Origin: a virus | DNA length: 43,490 nucleotides | Direction: 5' to 3' (one strand) | IMG/VR virus record: IMGVR_UViG_3300033153_009214 | Coordinates: 1-43,490 of that record | Part shown: positions 17,068 to 26,707 of the stretch, piece after piece | Layout: the number at the start of each line of letters is the position of its first letter | How positions within the stretch are numbered: the stretch's first letter is position 1 | Program-made: the position numbers and the translations under genes | Notes under the pieces: model-generated | What the model saw: only the letters and a program-made list of their open reading frames with translations | What the model was told of the DNA's origin: nothing | The model's database searches: none

Positions 17068-17847
17068 TCATCTCTCAATAACAGCGTATGCGTTATGGTC
17101 GTGTATGCTTTCCTGATTCTCCACACGAACCATGTAGTGTTCGATATCCCACTCTTCTAACTCGACCGCTATCTTTCGAACGATATCTTCTACGAACATA
17201 GGATTCTCGTATGCTTTTTCAGTTACGACTTTCTCATCAATTCTCTTCAACAATGGGAATATCTCGCATGAACCGCAATTTTGTATGAGGTCTACTATCT
17301 CCTCAATCCATATGAAACCTTCTTCTTCTGATTCTTTTGTTTCCTTTACCTCTATACGGACTGTTATATCACCGCGCTGGTTGTGTGCTCCGTACTTGGA
17401 TATTTCCTTAGAACAAGGACATAGTGATGTAACATACATTGATACTTCGAGATAACGCTTAAAGTCTTTAACTTCAAATGCTACAGTTATAGGCAGTAGA
17501 CTCCTTTTCTTGGATGCAGGAGATACGACTGGTACGAAATAAGGAAACTCGATGCGCAATTTACCAGAATCCATTTCTTGTTCAGCTATTGCAAATCCTA
17601 ATACTTCCTCCACCACATCTATTGTAACTACACCATCCTCAAGATTTTCTAGAAGTACTTCTATGAATCTGCTCATATGTACGCCTTTTTGAGTGGACAT
17701 CAGTTCAGTACCTATCTCTATAGTTGCTATTGTTGATTGATATCCTCCGTCAGGCTGCTCTACCTGTATAGGTAGTTTGACTTTTGATATTCCTACTTCG
17801 TCTATCGCTATTTCGTGTTCTGCTGGTTCTTGCTGTACGTCTTTCAT
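17068..17847 (-). CDS. folE2: GTP cyclohydrolase I type B (FolE2/MptA)
   Basis: 259 residues. It opens the imidazole ring of GTP, giving a dihydroneopterin phosphate; in the 7-deazaguanine pathway this feeds QueD. Family marks: 'GVHMSR' at 55-60, 'SLCPCSKEIS' at 141-150 with the metal-binding Cys pair, and 'YGAHNQRG' at 152-159. The T-fold tandem layout is complete. The type B enzyme is the archaeal version (MptA). It overlaps the upstream gene by four bases and sits three genes from QueC. Confidence 0.93.
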   Translation of the reverse strand: MKDVQQEPAEHEIAIDEVGISKVKLPIQVEQPDGGYQSTIATIEIGTELMSTQKGVHMSRFIEVLLENLEDGVVTIDVVEEVLGFAIAEQEMDSGKLRIEFPYFVPVVSPASKKRSLLPITVAFEVKDFKRYLEVSMYVTSLCPCSKEISKYGAHNQRGDITVRIEVKETKESEEEGFIWIEEIVDLIQNCGSCEIFPLLKRIDEKVVTEKAYENPMFVEDIVRKIAVELEEWDIEHYMVRVENQESIHDHNAYAVIER

Positions 17848-18131
17848 TGTTTTGCCTCCTTGTATAATATAAATCCTTTGTTAAGCAATATGTCCCTGAA
17901 TAATATAGAACATGCTAATAAGTCTTTTTCTAATACCACGTGTACTTTTAGTCCTATCATGGTTGATTTGTCCTGTGGTGTAAAACCTACAACATCATAA
18001 TTTATACTGCCATTTGGCCCTTCTTTCAACTCCTTATATAACGGCTCGTATATAAGCATATCTGTTGGTTCAGGATGTCCTTCTTCAGTTGTTCTTGATA
18101 TTTCTCTTCTAATAAGACCAGCAGCGTTCAT
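17844..18131 (-). CDS. Hypothetical protein
   Basis: 95 residues, mixed alpha/beta, no Cys cluster except one, no membrane segment. It overlaps both neighbours by four bases, so it is part of a coupled cassette with the PD-(D/E)XK nuclease and FolE2. No family recognised. Confidence 0.55.
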   Translation of the reverse strand: MNAAGLIRREISRTTEEGHPEPTDMLIYEPLYKELKEGPNGSINYDVVGFTPQDKSTMIGLKVHVVLEKDLLACSILFRDILLNKGFILYKEAKQ

Positions 18132-19024
18132 TCTAATTTCTCCTGTTCTTCTTTCAAGTATCTAACATACTCGTCTGTCATAGGTTTCAGATTATCTAGC
18201 TGGCAGTCTTCAAACATTGTACACCACTCGCACAGCATTGTTTCCTTCTTCGGGAAATTTCTTTCCTCCAACATCTTAACCTGTGCATCTAGCTTCCTGT
18301 AGAACGCGTTTTCTGTCTGTGTTTTGAAAGTCACTGTGAATACTTCCTTTGTCTTGGGAAATATGATGGCTCCCTCTGTTATATTGAGACGATAGTCCTT
18401 TGGTAAACTGCCATCTTTCTTCATTTTATCAGTACACAGTTCTATCAGTGTCTTGTATCCGAATAGTTCAAGTCTGTACTTAGACATCAACCATTTATGC
18501 ATCTTTCCTGTCTTGTAGTCTATAACCATAGCAGTCTTACTTGTTATTTGGTCAAGACGATCTGTTGTGCCGCTAAACATTAAATCATATGATTCAAGGC
18601 GCTGTTCTCTCAACAAAGGCCAGAACCAGGATTTGTCTTCAAGATTATCCCATCGCTGTTGCTCCATCTTGGCCCAGTTTTCAAATATAACAACACCGTC
18701 TGGTATGTGCTGTAAGTAGCCCATGAAATCATAATTCATGTCTCCTTCTTCTGCATCCTCTGTTACATGTGGTAAGTGCTTCATGAATTCCTCATATACA
18801 TTACCAGCATCTATTTCATCATGGTCTACTTTATCGAATGCCACTTCTGCTAAGTCATGGAAGAATGTACCAAACTCCATAGCAGGTGATGCTTCTCCCT
18901 GTATTCCGATAAGGAACTTTATGAGATAAGAATATGGACAATTCGAGAACTGATGCAGTCCACTCTTTCGTCTCAAAAAACTCCCTTTTGCAGCATTTTC
19001 AGGTGTTACTAGATAATCGTTCAT
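18128..19024 (-). CDS. PD-(D/E)XK nuclease, Cas4/AddB-like
   Basis: 298 residues. The RecB-type nuclease core is clear: 'GTFFHDLAE' with His56, 'SGTTDRLDQI' with Asp155, and 'VIDYKTGK' with Asp169 and Lys171. An early Cys (residue 29) and a late 'CEWCTMFEDC' cluster are arranged like the four Cys of the iron-sulfur cluster in Cas4/AddB nucleases. A single-strand exonuclease role in recombination with the Sak4-like protein is likely. Confidence 0.85.
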   Translation of the reverse strand: MNDYLVTPENAAKGSFLRRKSGLHQFSNCPYSYLIKFLIGIQGEASPAMEFGTFFHDLAEVAFDKVDHDEIDAGNVYEEFMKHLPHVTEDAEEGDMNYDFMGYLQHIPDGVVIFENWAKMEQQRWDNLEDKSWFWPLLREQRLESYDLMFSGTTDRLDQITSKTAMVIDYKTGKMHKWLMSKYRLELFGYKTLIELCTDKMKKDGSLPKDYRLNITEGAIIFPKTKEVFTVTFKTQTENAFYRKLDAQVKMLEERNFPKKETMLCEWCTMFEDCQLDNLKPMTDEYVRYLKEEQEKLE

Positions 19025-19618
19025 TTAATCATCCTCTCTTTTCTTCATGTTATAATTATCCAAATAATAAGCAGCATTAATTATCCTCTGATAATCATCT
19101 CCTAATAATCCGATTGCTGTGTTACAGTTATTACATAATAAACCCCTTATTTCACCTGTATCGTGATCATGATCAACACAAAGTTCTCTTTCGCTCTTCT
19201 TATCACATATAAGACATTTTTCTTCCTGCAGTATAAACATCTCATTATACATTTCTGGTGTAATATTATATTTACTACTCAGCGCGTATTTTCTATTATT
19301 ATCAATTTTACATGCCTTGCATGTGTATGATAAACCATCGACTGTTCTGCGATTTCTATTAAAATAATCAGTATTTGCAGGGTGTTTAGTTTTACAAACA
19401 GAGCATACCTTTGTTGCACCTTCTACTACAACAAATTCTGTATCGTTTTTCTTATGCCATTTCCCGGTGCATGCTTTACAATAATATGATAATCCGTCTT
19501 TGCTTCTATTATTACTGTAGAAATGTTTCTTTGGATCATTGTATAATTTCTTACAAGTAAAGCATCTTTTTGTTGTCTTTTCAGAATCATCGATAAATTC
19601 TTCTTTTCTTATGGACAT
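19025..19618 (-). CDS. HNH endonuclease VII with duplicated zinc modules
   Basis: 197 residues. Two copies of a zinc module come first (CFTCKK...YYCKAC and CSVCKT...YTCKAC, each with a 'DGLSY' turn), then the endonuclease VII core with CLIC, 'CVDHDHDTGEIRGLLCNNCN' and 'AIGLLGDD'. It sits between unrelated genes and is probably a mobile, free-standing homing endonuclease. It shares the layout of the HNH gene at 15294. Confidence 0.85.
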   Translation of the reverse strand: MSIRKEEFIDDSEKTTKRCFTCKKLYNDPKKHFYSNNRSKDGLSYYCKACTGKWHKKNDTEFVVVEGATKVCSVCKTKHPANTDYFNRNRRTVDGLSYTCKACKIDNNRKYALSSKYNITPEMYNEMFILQEEKCLICDKKSERELCVDHDHDTGEIRGLLCNNCNTAIGLLGDDYQRIINAAYYLDNYNMKKREDD

Positions 19619-19639
19619 TCTACCACTCCTTTTTTCAAT

Positions 19640-20053
19640 TTACTCATTCCTGTAATAGTTGGGCATATAATATTCTTTCCCTACACATGCTCTGATTTCC
19701 GGAAGATTATAATCAGAATAAATTATATCGTAATCCCCTTCACCCATTGGTGCATAATTTATATGAATATACTTTTCAACCCGCGGAAATCTCATAATCA
19801 ATCCTTTCTTTATAGCATCTATCCATGTAGCTGGTTCATATATTTCAACAGCATTAGATGGCACTTTCTTTCTAAGATAATAAACCATGTTACCTGCTAT
19901 CAAATCAGCATACTCCTCTATATCGACATTCAATATCTCTTCTACTTTTATTCTTTTTCTAATTTCAAGGGATATGATATCAAATTTATGGGACATAGTT
20001 ATATTAGAATCCGCTCTACTGAGAGGAGTTAATATATCTGTATCTTCATCCAT
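19640..20053 (-). CDS. Hypothetical protein
   Basis: 137 residues, rich in Tyr, Ile and Glu in the second half. Residues 20-65 look helical. It overlaps the kinase gene start region by eight bases. No conserved motif is recognised; co-translation with a nucleotide kinase-like ATPase is the only hint. Confidence 0.55.
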   Translation of the reverse strand: MDEDTDILTPLSRADSNITMSHKFDIISLEIRKRIKVEEILNVDIEEYADLIAGNMVYYLRKKVPSNAVEIYEPATWIDAIKKGLIMRFPRVEKYIHINYAPMGEGDYDIIYSDYNLPEIRACVGKEYYMPNYYRNE

Positions 20054-20618
20054 TCACAATCCACTCCTCTCTAAGCGCGTTCTTAAACTCCTCAGTAGTA
20101 TGCAATCCATACATATAATCCATTAACTCTTCGCGCCGTTCGCCCTCTATCTTGTAATACTTGATCCCATCAAGTAATTGCTTTATGACTTCATCAATAA
20201 CGAGCTGATATTCCTTATCAGTAGACCTAACACCATCGTCAACCATCGGTATGTCAGGGGCCAAATAAATAATTATATCATATGTTTTTATCCAGGAGGC
20301 TAAGAATTGTCCAATTGCTATGACCATGTTCTTAATGAGGTCTGTGTCCTCTGCACGAAGAGAAGCGGCCATATATGCATAATTGTCGAGTAAGGTTCTG
20401 TCACATACGAAATCGTCGAACCTGTAGTCGAACTCCACCTCCTTTTGAAGCATTGCGCTAAAAATCCAGAGCTGTTGAACGGGCGAGGCCTCTTCATTTA
20501 TGATGAGAGGACTTGACCGGGCGACTTCTTTAATCATCGGTATACTTAATATATTTCTAATATTCGTAGCCATTGTGGTCTTTCCAGTACTGTGAGTGCT
20601 GCATATTCCTATCTTCAT
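20046..20618 (-). CDS. P-loop kinase-like ATPase (AAA_28/NadR-like)
   Basis: 190 residues. The P-loop 'CSTHSTGKTT' is at residues 6-15; 'FVCDRTLLDNYAYM' supplies the DR pair of nucleoside-kinase-like proteins, and 'DIIIYLAPD' is the next strand. This matches the AAA_28 group, which includes NadR-type and viral nucleotide kinases. Substrate unknown. It starts within the TAATG of the preceding tiny gene. Confidence 0.75.
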   Translation of the reverse strand: MKIGICSTHSTGKTTMATNIRNILSIPMIKEVARSSPLIINEEASPVQQLWIFSAMLQKEVEFDYRFDDFVCDRTLLDNYAYMAASLRAEDTDLIKNMVIAIGQFLASWIKTYDIIIYLAPDIPMVDDGVRSTDKEYQLVIDEVIKQLLDGIKYYKIEGERREELMDYMYGLHTTEEFKNALREEWIVNG

Positions 20619-20746
20619 TATCTCACCTCTCTTCTACCGCACTTGGTACATATCCAAAAATCACATATCTCGATACCCATTATGACATCTTTTATTACTT
20701 TAAATGTGTTATTCTCGCAATCTTCACATTCGTAATATTCGGTCAT
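20615..20746 (-). CDS. Tiny zinc-ribbon protein
   Basis: 43 residues with CEDC near the start and CTKC near the end (second pair preceded by C28), a minimal zinc ribbon. It overlaps the gene before by ATGA and the gene after by TAATG, which strongly supports that it is translated although it is very short. Role unknown. Confidence 0.65.
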
Positions 20747-20958
20747 TTGTCTTCACGCTCCTCTAGGTAATCAACCATGTTGTGCAGTATTCTAGTACTC
20801 CTCTTTATCAATATCAATATAGTTTTACACTTAGGACATATAACTTTACCGTTAACAGTGTATACTTCACTACATATCTTACAAGATGTTTTGTTCTTAG
20901 GATTCTCCGCGTCATTAGTATCATCTGCTTCGATGAATTCCTTGGCACTTATAGGCAT
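20743..20958 (-). CDS. Small zinc-ribbon protein with MPIS leader
   Basis: 71 residues. CKIC and CPKC pairs form a zinc ribbon in the middle. The N-terminus 'MPISAKEFIEADDT' closely resembles the first residues of two winged-helix proteins at 40216 and 40912 on the same strand. Overlaps both neighbours by a few bases. Possibly a DNA-binding accessory. Confidence 0.65.
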   Translation of the reverse strand: MPISAKEFIEADDTNDAENPKNKTSCKICSEVYTVNGKVICPKCKTILILIKRSTRILHNMVDYLEEREDK

Positions 20959-21473
20959 TAACGCTTCCCCCTTTTAGCAAGCTTATCAAGCCGCTCATGG
21001 TTTATGTCATTCTTTCTCATATAATGCCTGTATATATCTTTAGGCATGGCTCTAAACTTCTCGAACGCTTGTAACAGGAAGTGTAACAAATCAACACATT
21101 CTTCAGTACCCTTATCCTTGTTAATCTCTTCATTATTCCTCTTCCACCATTTCCAAGGAGTTTCGTTGGCTATTTCAGTGACTTCATCCATCATGGCTAT
21201 TATGAGCTGAGCCCATTGCTTCTCTTCTCTTTCTTGTTCAAGCAATTCTCTTACTTCATATGATATACTTATATTTTCTTCTATCAATTGTTCGTATATC
21301 TTGTCAATAGTATTCTTACGACCCTGCGCCATGGACCTATCTGTAAATTCAGAATTTCTTCTAAACATTAATGATAGCTTATCATCATCTGCGTTCATTC
21401 TATTATTACATCTGCCACATACACCGTTTACAGTGGCTGTGTTTTCTTCGTCTTTACATATATCACATGTCAT
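20958..21473 (-). CDS. Dimeric dUTPase-like hydrolase with zinc leader
   Basis: 171 residues. The first 25 hold a zinc ribbon (CDIC...CGRC). The rest is all-helical with the dimeric dUTPase signature: 'IIAMMDEVTEIANETPWKWW' then 'EECVDLLHFLLQAFE', giving the acidic metal sites EExxE-type and ExxD. It would hydrolyse dUTP (or dUDP) to dUMP, the substrate of ThyX encoded at 33671. The added zinc leader is unusual for the family. Confidence 0.8.
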   Translation of the reverse strand: MTCDICKDEENTATVNGVCGRCNNRMNADDDKLSLMFRRNSEFTDRSMAQGRKNTIDKIYEQLIEENISISYEVRELLEQEREEKQWAQLIIAMMDEVTEIANETPWKWWKRNNEEINKDKGTEECVDLLHFLLQAFEKFRAMPKDIYRHYMRKNDINHERLDKLAKRGKR

Positions 21474-21486
21474 TATTTCAACTCCT

Positions 21487-21675
21487 TTAATTCTTCTGTT
21501 TTACTACACAACAATTGGGTTTGATAACATTCTCTACATAACATGCCAAACAATAATATTCATTATGTCCTTCTATATCTACATGCTGTGCGTATTTCAT
21601 TTCACCGTGTATCGGGCAAACATACATATTATAATATATGTCAGTATTAATTGATATTTCTTCTTCTTCTGTCAT
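21487..21675 (-). CDS. Small Cys-rich protein
   Basis: 62 residues with CPIHGE, CLAC and a late CC pair, compatible with one zinc site. It overlaps the polymerase stop by four bases. Function unknown. Confidence 0.55.
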   Translation of the reverse strand: MTEEEEISINTDIYYNMYVCPIHGEMKYAQHVDIEGHNEYYCLACYVENVIKPNCCVVKQKN

Positions 21676-24083
21676 TCTTCATCTCCTCCAAAACTAAATA
21701 TAGATTGTTGTATCTGCCCTTGCATCAAGGCCAAAGTAGTCAGCTTTCTATCGATGATGCGTATGATAGGATCTATCTTGTTAGACAATATCTTCTCAGC
21801 TTGCAGCTTCCAATCAATCTTGTCTGCCCATTCGTCTAAATCATCATCACTCTTTAACGCTACACGATTAGTTGCTTTGTGTGTTATAGTACCATCTTTC
21901 TTCACGATTTCCATTATACCATTATCTGGTGTATGCTTCAAGTAGAAATTATATGCCTTCTCTCCTTCGAAGTCTTTTTCTAATACTTTGGTACTATATA
22001 ATACACCTATAATTGCTGCCTGTATCTTATAATCATGAAGTGCTTTATTAATAGACTGTGGTATGCCTACTTCTAGTACTGTTCTGTTCTGTAAGTCCTT
22101 TGACATATTAACAAGATACTTTGTAATCTCCTTGATAGTCTTGTCTTCTAATACCATTTTGAGTATAGTAGCTTGGACCTCTCGAGTCAGTGCACTGCTG
22201 TCACTTCTTCTCAACTCAAATCCTTTAGCCTTGAGGTCGTAGCATTCTCTCCCACCATCCCAAGTAACAATACCCGCGTACCTCTTCTTCTTGTCGCCGA
22301 AGAACATCTTCTGATAAAACTGTTCGAACTCAATTCTGGGTGTAAAGGTCCATTCTTCTTCTTTACCCTTCTGCTGAATCAACTCATTGAGCTTGTCTTC
22401 TAGTTTCTTTGCTTCCTCTATCTTGTCTTTACTATCAGATTCATCTCCGCCCATTATAACCATAATAGAGTCGGTATCTCCATATATAACTTCATATCCC
22501 ATCTTTTCTACAGCAGCGACACTCATTTTAATAAGCTTCCTTGCTTCAAATGTTGTACACTCACTAATCTCTGGGTAATATACAAGAGAGTATTTATTAG
22601 CCACGTATCCATACATAGCAGCAAGACATTGTTTTATACCGTACTGCATGTTGTCCAATACTTTGTATCTATCAGGATCTGTATCCTTTACCTGTTTCAT
22701 TTCCTTCTTTATTTTCGTTCTTAATACTGTTAATCCTTCAAATATGGTAGGTAGTATTCCTTTTATATCTTTTCTGAACCATATCTTCCTGTCTTCGTTT
22801 ATATCCATCTCAAAGTAGTTATCAGGATCTTTTGCAACAATGTTAGGATCTAATTCCATTGTTTCAAAGCTCATGTTATTTTTGCGTATCATGGTAGGAT
22901 ACATCTGTGAGTAATCTAATGTGGCACAGTTTTTATATCTACCAGGCTTGGGCTGTATAACATATGCTCCCTCATAGTCATAATCTTCATGTTCTGTTCT
23001 ATGTGGAAACACAAACTTACCAGCACATGCTCTCAGTATAAGAGATTCTGCATATCTTCCAGTCATAATGGTATCATCAAGATTACAACCTGCTACTATT
23101 TTAATACCCGTAAATTGGTCTATTATGCCGTGCTTTTTATCTAGCAAATAACACTTCATCACATCGTCTTCGTTGTAAGGCAGTATCATGTTGATATTAT
23201 GTCTGTTCATGTCTCTCTTATAATTGAAATGAGGCTCTGGAATGTCTAATCCGTATTGGTCGCTTCGGGCTGCGACTTTATCAAGCGCATAGCTCTCCAA
23301 CTTCTTGCCCTGGAAGTACTTCTCAAAACCCTTCTTCAAATCATATACTTCTACACCAGTGGCTCTTATGTTTTTCTTCCCGTACATGTATTTGAGTGTC
23401 TTTCCACCTTTGAACTTGATACCAGCTTTATCCATTCTGTTAACGAGTGTCATTACATCAAACTGTATATTCCATCCTATAAGTACATCGAAGTCTATAT
23501 CTTTCAGAGCACTGTTAAAGTTACGGAACATTACCTTCTCTTGTATCTCATCAGAAGCAGTCCATGCATACTTCTCAAGGCTGTCTTTGTTGGGGTCCCA
23601 TACCCATAAAACCATTGTTAATATCATCCAGTTAGCTTTGTGAGGGTCAGGGAATACATTACCTTTAACTTCTACCTCAATATCATAATATGCACGAACA
23701 AGACTTACTTCAGGCGGTTCAGCAGCCTCTATGCTGTAATCATTGGGTCCTGTGGTTTTATTCCATATTATGTTGAAGCCGCCGCCTATGTCTTTATCTT
23801 TTAATACCTGCTTTACATAGTTTATATCATTCTCAAAATAACGAGTCTCTTTGGGCACATCATAAGGGTCTTCGACTTCAACCTTTATGAGAGGTACCTT
23901 TACAGTGCTTAAAAGACCGATGTGTGGCCCGCCAACTGCTTCCATGTAATAGTAAGGTCTTGGAGCATTAACTCTGAACTCATGCCTTACGCCCTGTTTA
24001 TCTCTACCTGCTACTGTTATGCGTCCTGGGTATCGCTTATCATACCACGAGTTCGTCAGTAAAAACGGGCCGAGTTTATTCAT
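21672..24083 (-). CDS. polB: Family B DNA polymerase
   Basis: 803 residues, the replicative polymerase. Proofreading exonuclease: 'YYDIEVEV' (Asp134, Glu136), 'GWNIQFDV' (Asn205, Asp209), 'YNEDDV' (303-308). Polymerase: motif A 'LDYSQMYPTMI' (Asp390), motif B 'KQCLAAMYGY' (484-493) where the usual Asn-Ser is replaced, motif C 'YGDTDSI' (Asp536, Asp538). All catalytic residues are present. There is no TPR insertion typical of protein-primed enzymes, so RNA priming is expected, though no primase is recognised. The DpdA-like gene overlaps its start by eight bases. Confidence 0.95.
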   Translation of the reverse strand: MNKLGPFLLTNSWYDKRYPGRITVAGRDKQGVRHEFRVNAPRPYYYMEAVGGPHIGLLSTVKVPLIKVEVEDPYDVPKETRYFENDINYVKQVLKDKDIGGGFNIIWNKTTGPNDYSIEAAEPPEVSLVRAYYDIEVEVKGNVFPDPHKANWMILTMVLWVWDPNKDSLEKYAWTASDEIQEKVMFRNFNSALKDIDFDVLIGWNIQFDVMTLVNRMDKAGIKFKGGKTLKYMYGKKNIRATGVEVYDLKKGFEKYFQGKKLESYALDKVAARSDQYGLDIPEPHFNYKRDMNRHNINMILPYNEDDVMKCYLLDKKHGIIDQFTGIKIVAGCNLDDTIMTGRYAESLILRACAGKFVFPHRTEHEDYDYEGAYVIQPKPGRYKNCATLDYSQMYPTMIRKNNMSFETMELDPNIVAKDPDNYFEMDINEDRKIWFRKDIKGILPTIFEGLTVLRTKIKKEMKQVKDTDPDRYKVLDNMQYGIKQCLAAMYGYVANKYSLVYYPEISECTTFEARKLIKMSVAAVEKMGYEVIYGDTDSIMVIMGGDESDSKDKIEEAKKLEDKLNELIQQKGKEEEWTFTPRIEFEQFYQKMFFGDKKKRYAGIVTWDGGRECYDLKAKGFELRRSDSSALTREVQATILKMVLEDKTIKEITKYLVNMSKDLQNRTVLEVGIPQSINKALHDYKIQAAIIGVLYSTKVLEKDFEGEKAYNFYLKHTPDNGIMEIVKKDGTITHKATNRVALKSDDDLDEWADKIDWKLQAEKILSNKIDPIIRIIDRKLTTLALMQGQIQQSIFSFGGDEE

Positions 24084-24822
24084 CTACTTTACACGCCTTC
24101 ATGAATTTTGCATAAAATTCATCTTTGTCAGCTGTCCATTTATCATCTACCCAATTAAAACCAGGCATAGCGGTATCAGGCATATGTACGTCTATACCGT
24201 GTTCATTCAACTTGTCAGTTGAAAAATGCTTGCTAAGTTTGAAAGGATATGATGAATCAAAGCTTTTCACAACATTCCTGTTACAATATTGTATTTCATA
24301 TACATCATTACATCCTAAGAAATGCCATGGTTTATGCCCATAATTACCAAATGATAATGCTGCTCTGGTACTATGTCGTGGGTTATACATCAACTTCTTA
24401 GGTATGGCTATTGTATGAATAGCTTTACAACTCTCGTATTCGTCTATTATATCCACAAATTCCCTGAGATTTGAAGCCCATGCAACGGCTATCGCCTTGG
24501 GCTTCTTAAAGTCTTCAGGATATTTCTCCTTATATTCCTTTAAATCGTTAAAAATAAAATCGAATGTTCTTTCTGATGTTTGGTACCCTTTGCCAAATAC
24601 ATCTGGTATTACGTAATAATCTGGTTGTAGAGCCCTGATGATATCTAAATATTGTCTTGAGTCCATTGCTTCCCCGAACTCGTATGCTCCATTGTCGAGT
24701 ATAATCTCTTTACCAGATTTTCTATAATGGTCTATATGACCTTCAATGAATTGTGCCACTAGTAGCAGTGACTTGTGTCCCTCTAGCATGTGAGGAACTG
24801 GGCATATGGAAAAGTACTTCAC
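24076..24822 (-). CDS. dpdA: TGT-fold transglycosylase, DpdA-like (DNA 7-deazaguanine insertion)
   Basis: 248 residues, shorter than tRNA-guanine transglycosylases (about 370) and lacking a PUA domain or the zinc site. Key motifs line up with the TGT barrel: 'IILDNGAYEFG' (Asp43) for the acid Asp of DSGGFQ, 'YVIPDVFGKG' (Asp74) for the substrate-pocket strand, 'WHFLG' for the MGVG turn and 'KSFDSSYPFK' (Asp189) for the nucleophile motif FDC..PTR. Phage DpdA enzymes of this kind swap guanine in DNA for preQ0. Complete preQ0 genes in the same window and overlap with polymerase B support a DNA rather than tRNA target. The transglycosylase fold is well supported; DNA as target is inference. Confidence 0.75.
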   Translation of the reverse strand: MKYFSICPVPHMLEGHKSLLLVAQFIEGHIDHYRKSGKEIILDNGAYEFGEAMDSRQYLDIIRALQPDYYVIPDVFGKGYQTSERTFDFIFNDLKEYKEKYPEDFKKPKAIAVAWASNLREFVDIIDEYESCKAIHTIAIPKKLMYNPRHSTRAALSFGNYGHKPWHFLGCNDVYEIQYCNRNVVKSFDSSYPFKLSKHFSTDKLNEHGIDVHMPDTAMPGFNWVDDKWTADKDEFYAKFMKACKVDE

Positions 24823-25718
24823 TTTTGCCCAACTCCTTCGAATTGTCTAAATACTTTTCCAAGCCCTTCCCATTTAACATCTTCATCAACCACTCGGGCG
24901 AATTCATGTTTGGTACCTTCAAGAGCCAAGTTACCTTTGGCCTTTTCGATAGTGGCTTCAAATATTACACCGCCCAATTCTTCGTCTACTCTGCGCTCCA
25001 AAAATATCTTCTGGAACATCTTCTGCGGTGTATGAGATTCCCATTCTGGTTCTTCTCCCACAACTATCAATTCTTTATTAATCCTTTGTTTCTTTTCCTT
25101 TAGATGTGTTGTAAGAAAGAACCTATAAGGTAATCTCTTTAAAAGCAATAACAGTGCATTGTATCGCCTGTTTCTTATCGACCATTGGAACTGGTCAGAT
25201 AATCTTACATCAGGATTAATCTTTAAATCCTCAAAACGCATAACCATTTCGCAAATTTTGAAGAAATAACCCGCACCATCAAGTACCGTTCCTGCTACTC
25301 CATCCATATCTTCTTTAATGTACTTTGCAGCTGACATCATTTTGGCATATGTGGTAACGAAGTCAATTTCTCCGCCGGGCAATTGTTCCATGGGGTCTAA
25401 GACAGTGAAGTTCTTTTTGCTGTGAAATCTTTCGTATATAGGTCTTGCGCTTCCATCAACATCAAAAATTACCATTTGCATTCCTGTGTCGATTTCATCC
25501 TGTGTCATAGAATCCATACAGATTCCTGATTTACCTATACCGTCTGCACCGTAAAAAGCAGCTTTTATAGAAGAACCAGGAGACTTGCTTTCCTTTGATT
25601 TCTCGAACCATTTCTTTAGTTCCTTCTTAGCAATAACCTTGTCCGCTGATGCAGACTCTGGTGAACCTTCTATTATTTTTTCCTTCTCTTCTTCCTTAGA
25701 CGCCCATGGATCTCCCAT
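24819..25718 (-). CDS. Sak4-like RecA-fold ATPase
   Basis: 299 residues. Walker A 'GADGIGKSG' at 57-65; 'GTVLDGAGYFF' is the Walker B-like strand; the final third holds 'YRFFLTTHLKEKK' and a glutamate-rich loop. This is the layout of phage Sak4 single-strand annealing proteins (AAA_24). The candidate ssDNA-binding protein is encoded just upstream, the common partner of Sak4. Residues 1-40 are a charged leader. Confidence 0.75.
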   Translation of the reverse strand: MGDPWASKEEEKEKIIEGSPESASADKVIAKKELKKWFEKSKESKSPGSSIKAAFYGADGIGKSGICMDSMTQDEIDTGMQMVIFDVDGSARPIYERFHSKKNFTVLDPMEQLPGGEIDFVTTYAKMMSAAKYIKEDMDGVAGTVLDGAGYFFKICEMVMRFEDLKINPDVRLSDQFQWSIRNRRYNALLLLLKRLPYRFFLTTHLKEKKQRINKELIVVGEEPEWESHTPQKMFQKIFLERRVDEELGGVIFEATIEKAKGNLALEGTKHEFARVVDEDVKWEGLGKVFRQFEGVGQK

Positions 25719-25730
25719 TTCTATTCCTCC

Positions 25731-26702
25731 TCAGACCTTCTTAATACCCTGTATGTTTACAAGATAGTTTGTGTTTCCCTGATACTCATTCTCGACTGTT
25801 CCACCGACAACGACTACTCTGTCGCCTGCTTCGAGTTCCATATCCTGCAATCTCATTGGTAACCAAGAGGTCACTGTGTTCGAATCAAATGCAATGGAAT
25901 CGTCGTCAAGAGCTACCCTTTTGTTCTGTGTCTTCGCATTTGGTTCTTCATCCATATAGGATATGTCTGCTACGAATATACAGAATCTCTGAGAGTTGTC
26001 TGCGTTGTCGTCATGGAACTCTGCTATGCTTCCAAGCTCTATTGTGTTATCACCATAGTGCTCTTCAACAAGAGATAATACATCCCATTCTGCTTCGATT
26101 GATTCGAACTCAGTCATTGACGAAGGATTGAGCCAGAAGAACTCTTCATCCTTCTGTGTCTTTGCAGGTATTGCCCTGAAATTCACAGGTGTCAAGGTAG
26201 GAATTGTTTTCTTACCAGCGAGTTTATTGCCAAGAGTCATTTTGAACCTCTTCAGTTCTCCATCGACTTCTGCAATACCCCATACACGCTGAATGAATTC
26301 CTCATGCAGTGGCTTGCCGTATGCGTCGTTCTCTCTGCCGAATTTCTCTTCACGAGTATCCAGTGGAACTCCCTCTGCGTCTGTAAGTTTCAATTCGATA
26401 GCTTTCTCACTATTCGAATTAAACAATGCAGTTGCATCATTCATTGCGGTTCTGTTGGTATCCCATGGGTCTGCTGCTCCAACGATGATTCCTTTATATA
26501 GAGTAGAAGGACTCCTAACAAGTCTCCTATACTTTTTGCGGAACTCCCTGAATGCGGCTTCCTTGTCTCCACCATTATCCTTCGTAAGCTGTTTGAACTC
26601 AGCCTCAAGGTCTTTCTTCTTCATTTCTAGCTTCTTAACTGCAAGCTCATACACTGCTTTCAATTCCTTATCCACGTCTAGACTTTTGTTTAGTATTCCC
26701 AT
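25731..26702 (-). CDS. Candidate single-stranded DNA-binding protein (RPA-like)
   Basis: 323 residues. Residues 1-60 are a charged helical leader; the middle has 'YKGIIVGAADPWD'; the end has 'DMELEAGDRVVVVGGTVENE' and 'NYLVNIQGIKKV', an OB-fold barrel pattern. Position upstream of a Sak4-like gene and downstream of the AbrB regulator fits an RPA-like replication protein. The ATG at 26702 follows GGAGTGAT; the in-frame GTG nine bases earlier overlaps that site. The assignment is from fold pattern and context. Confidence 0.55.
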   Translation of the reverse strand: MGILNKSLDVDKELKAVYELAVKKLEMKKKDLEAEFKQLTKDNGGDKEAAFREFRKKYRRLVRSPSTLYKGIIVGAADPWDTNRTAMNDATALFNSNSEKAIELKLTDAEGVPLDTREEKFGRENDAYGKPLHEEFIQRVWGIAEVDGELKRFKMTLGNKLAGKKTIPTLTPVNFRAIPAKTQKDEEFFWLNPSSMTEFESIEAEWDVLSLVEEHYGDNTIELGSIAEFHDDNADNSQRFCIFVADISYMDEEPNAKTQNKRVALDDDSIAFDSNTVTSWLPMRLQDMELEAGDRVVVVGGTVENEYQGNTNYLVNIQGIKKV

Positions 26703-26707
26703 ATATA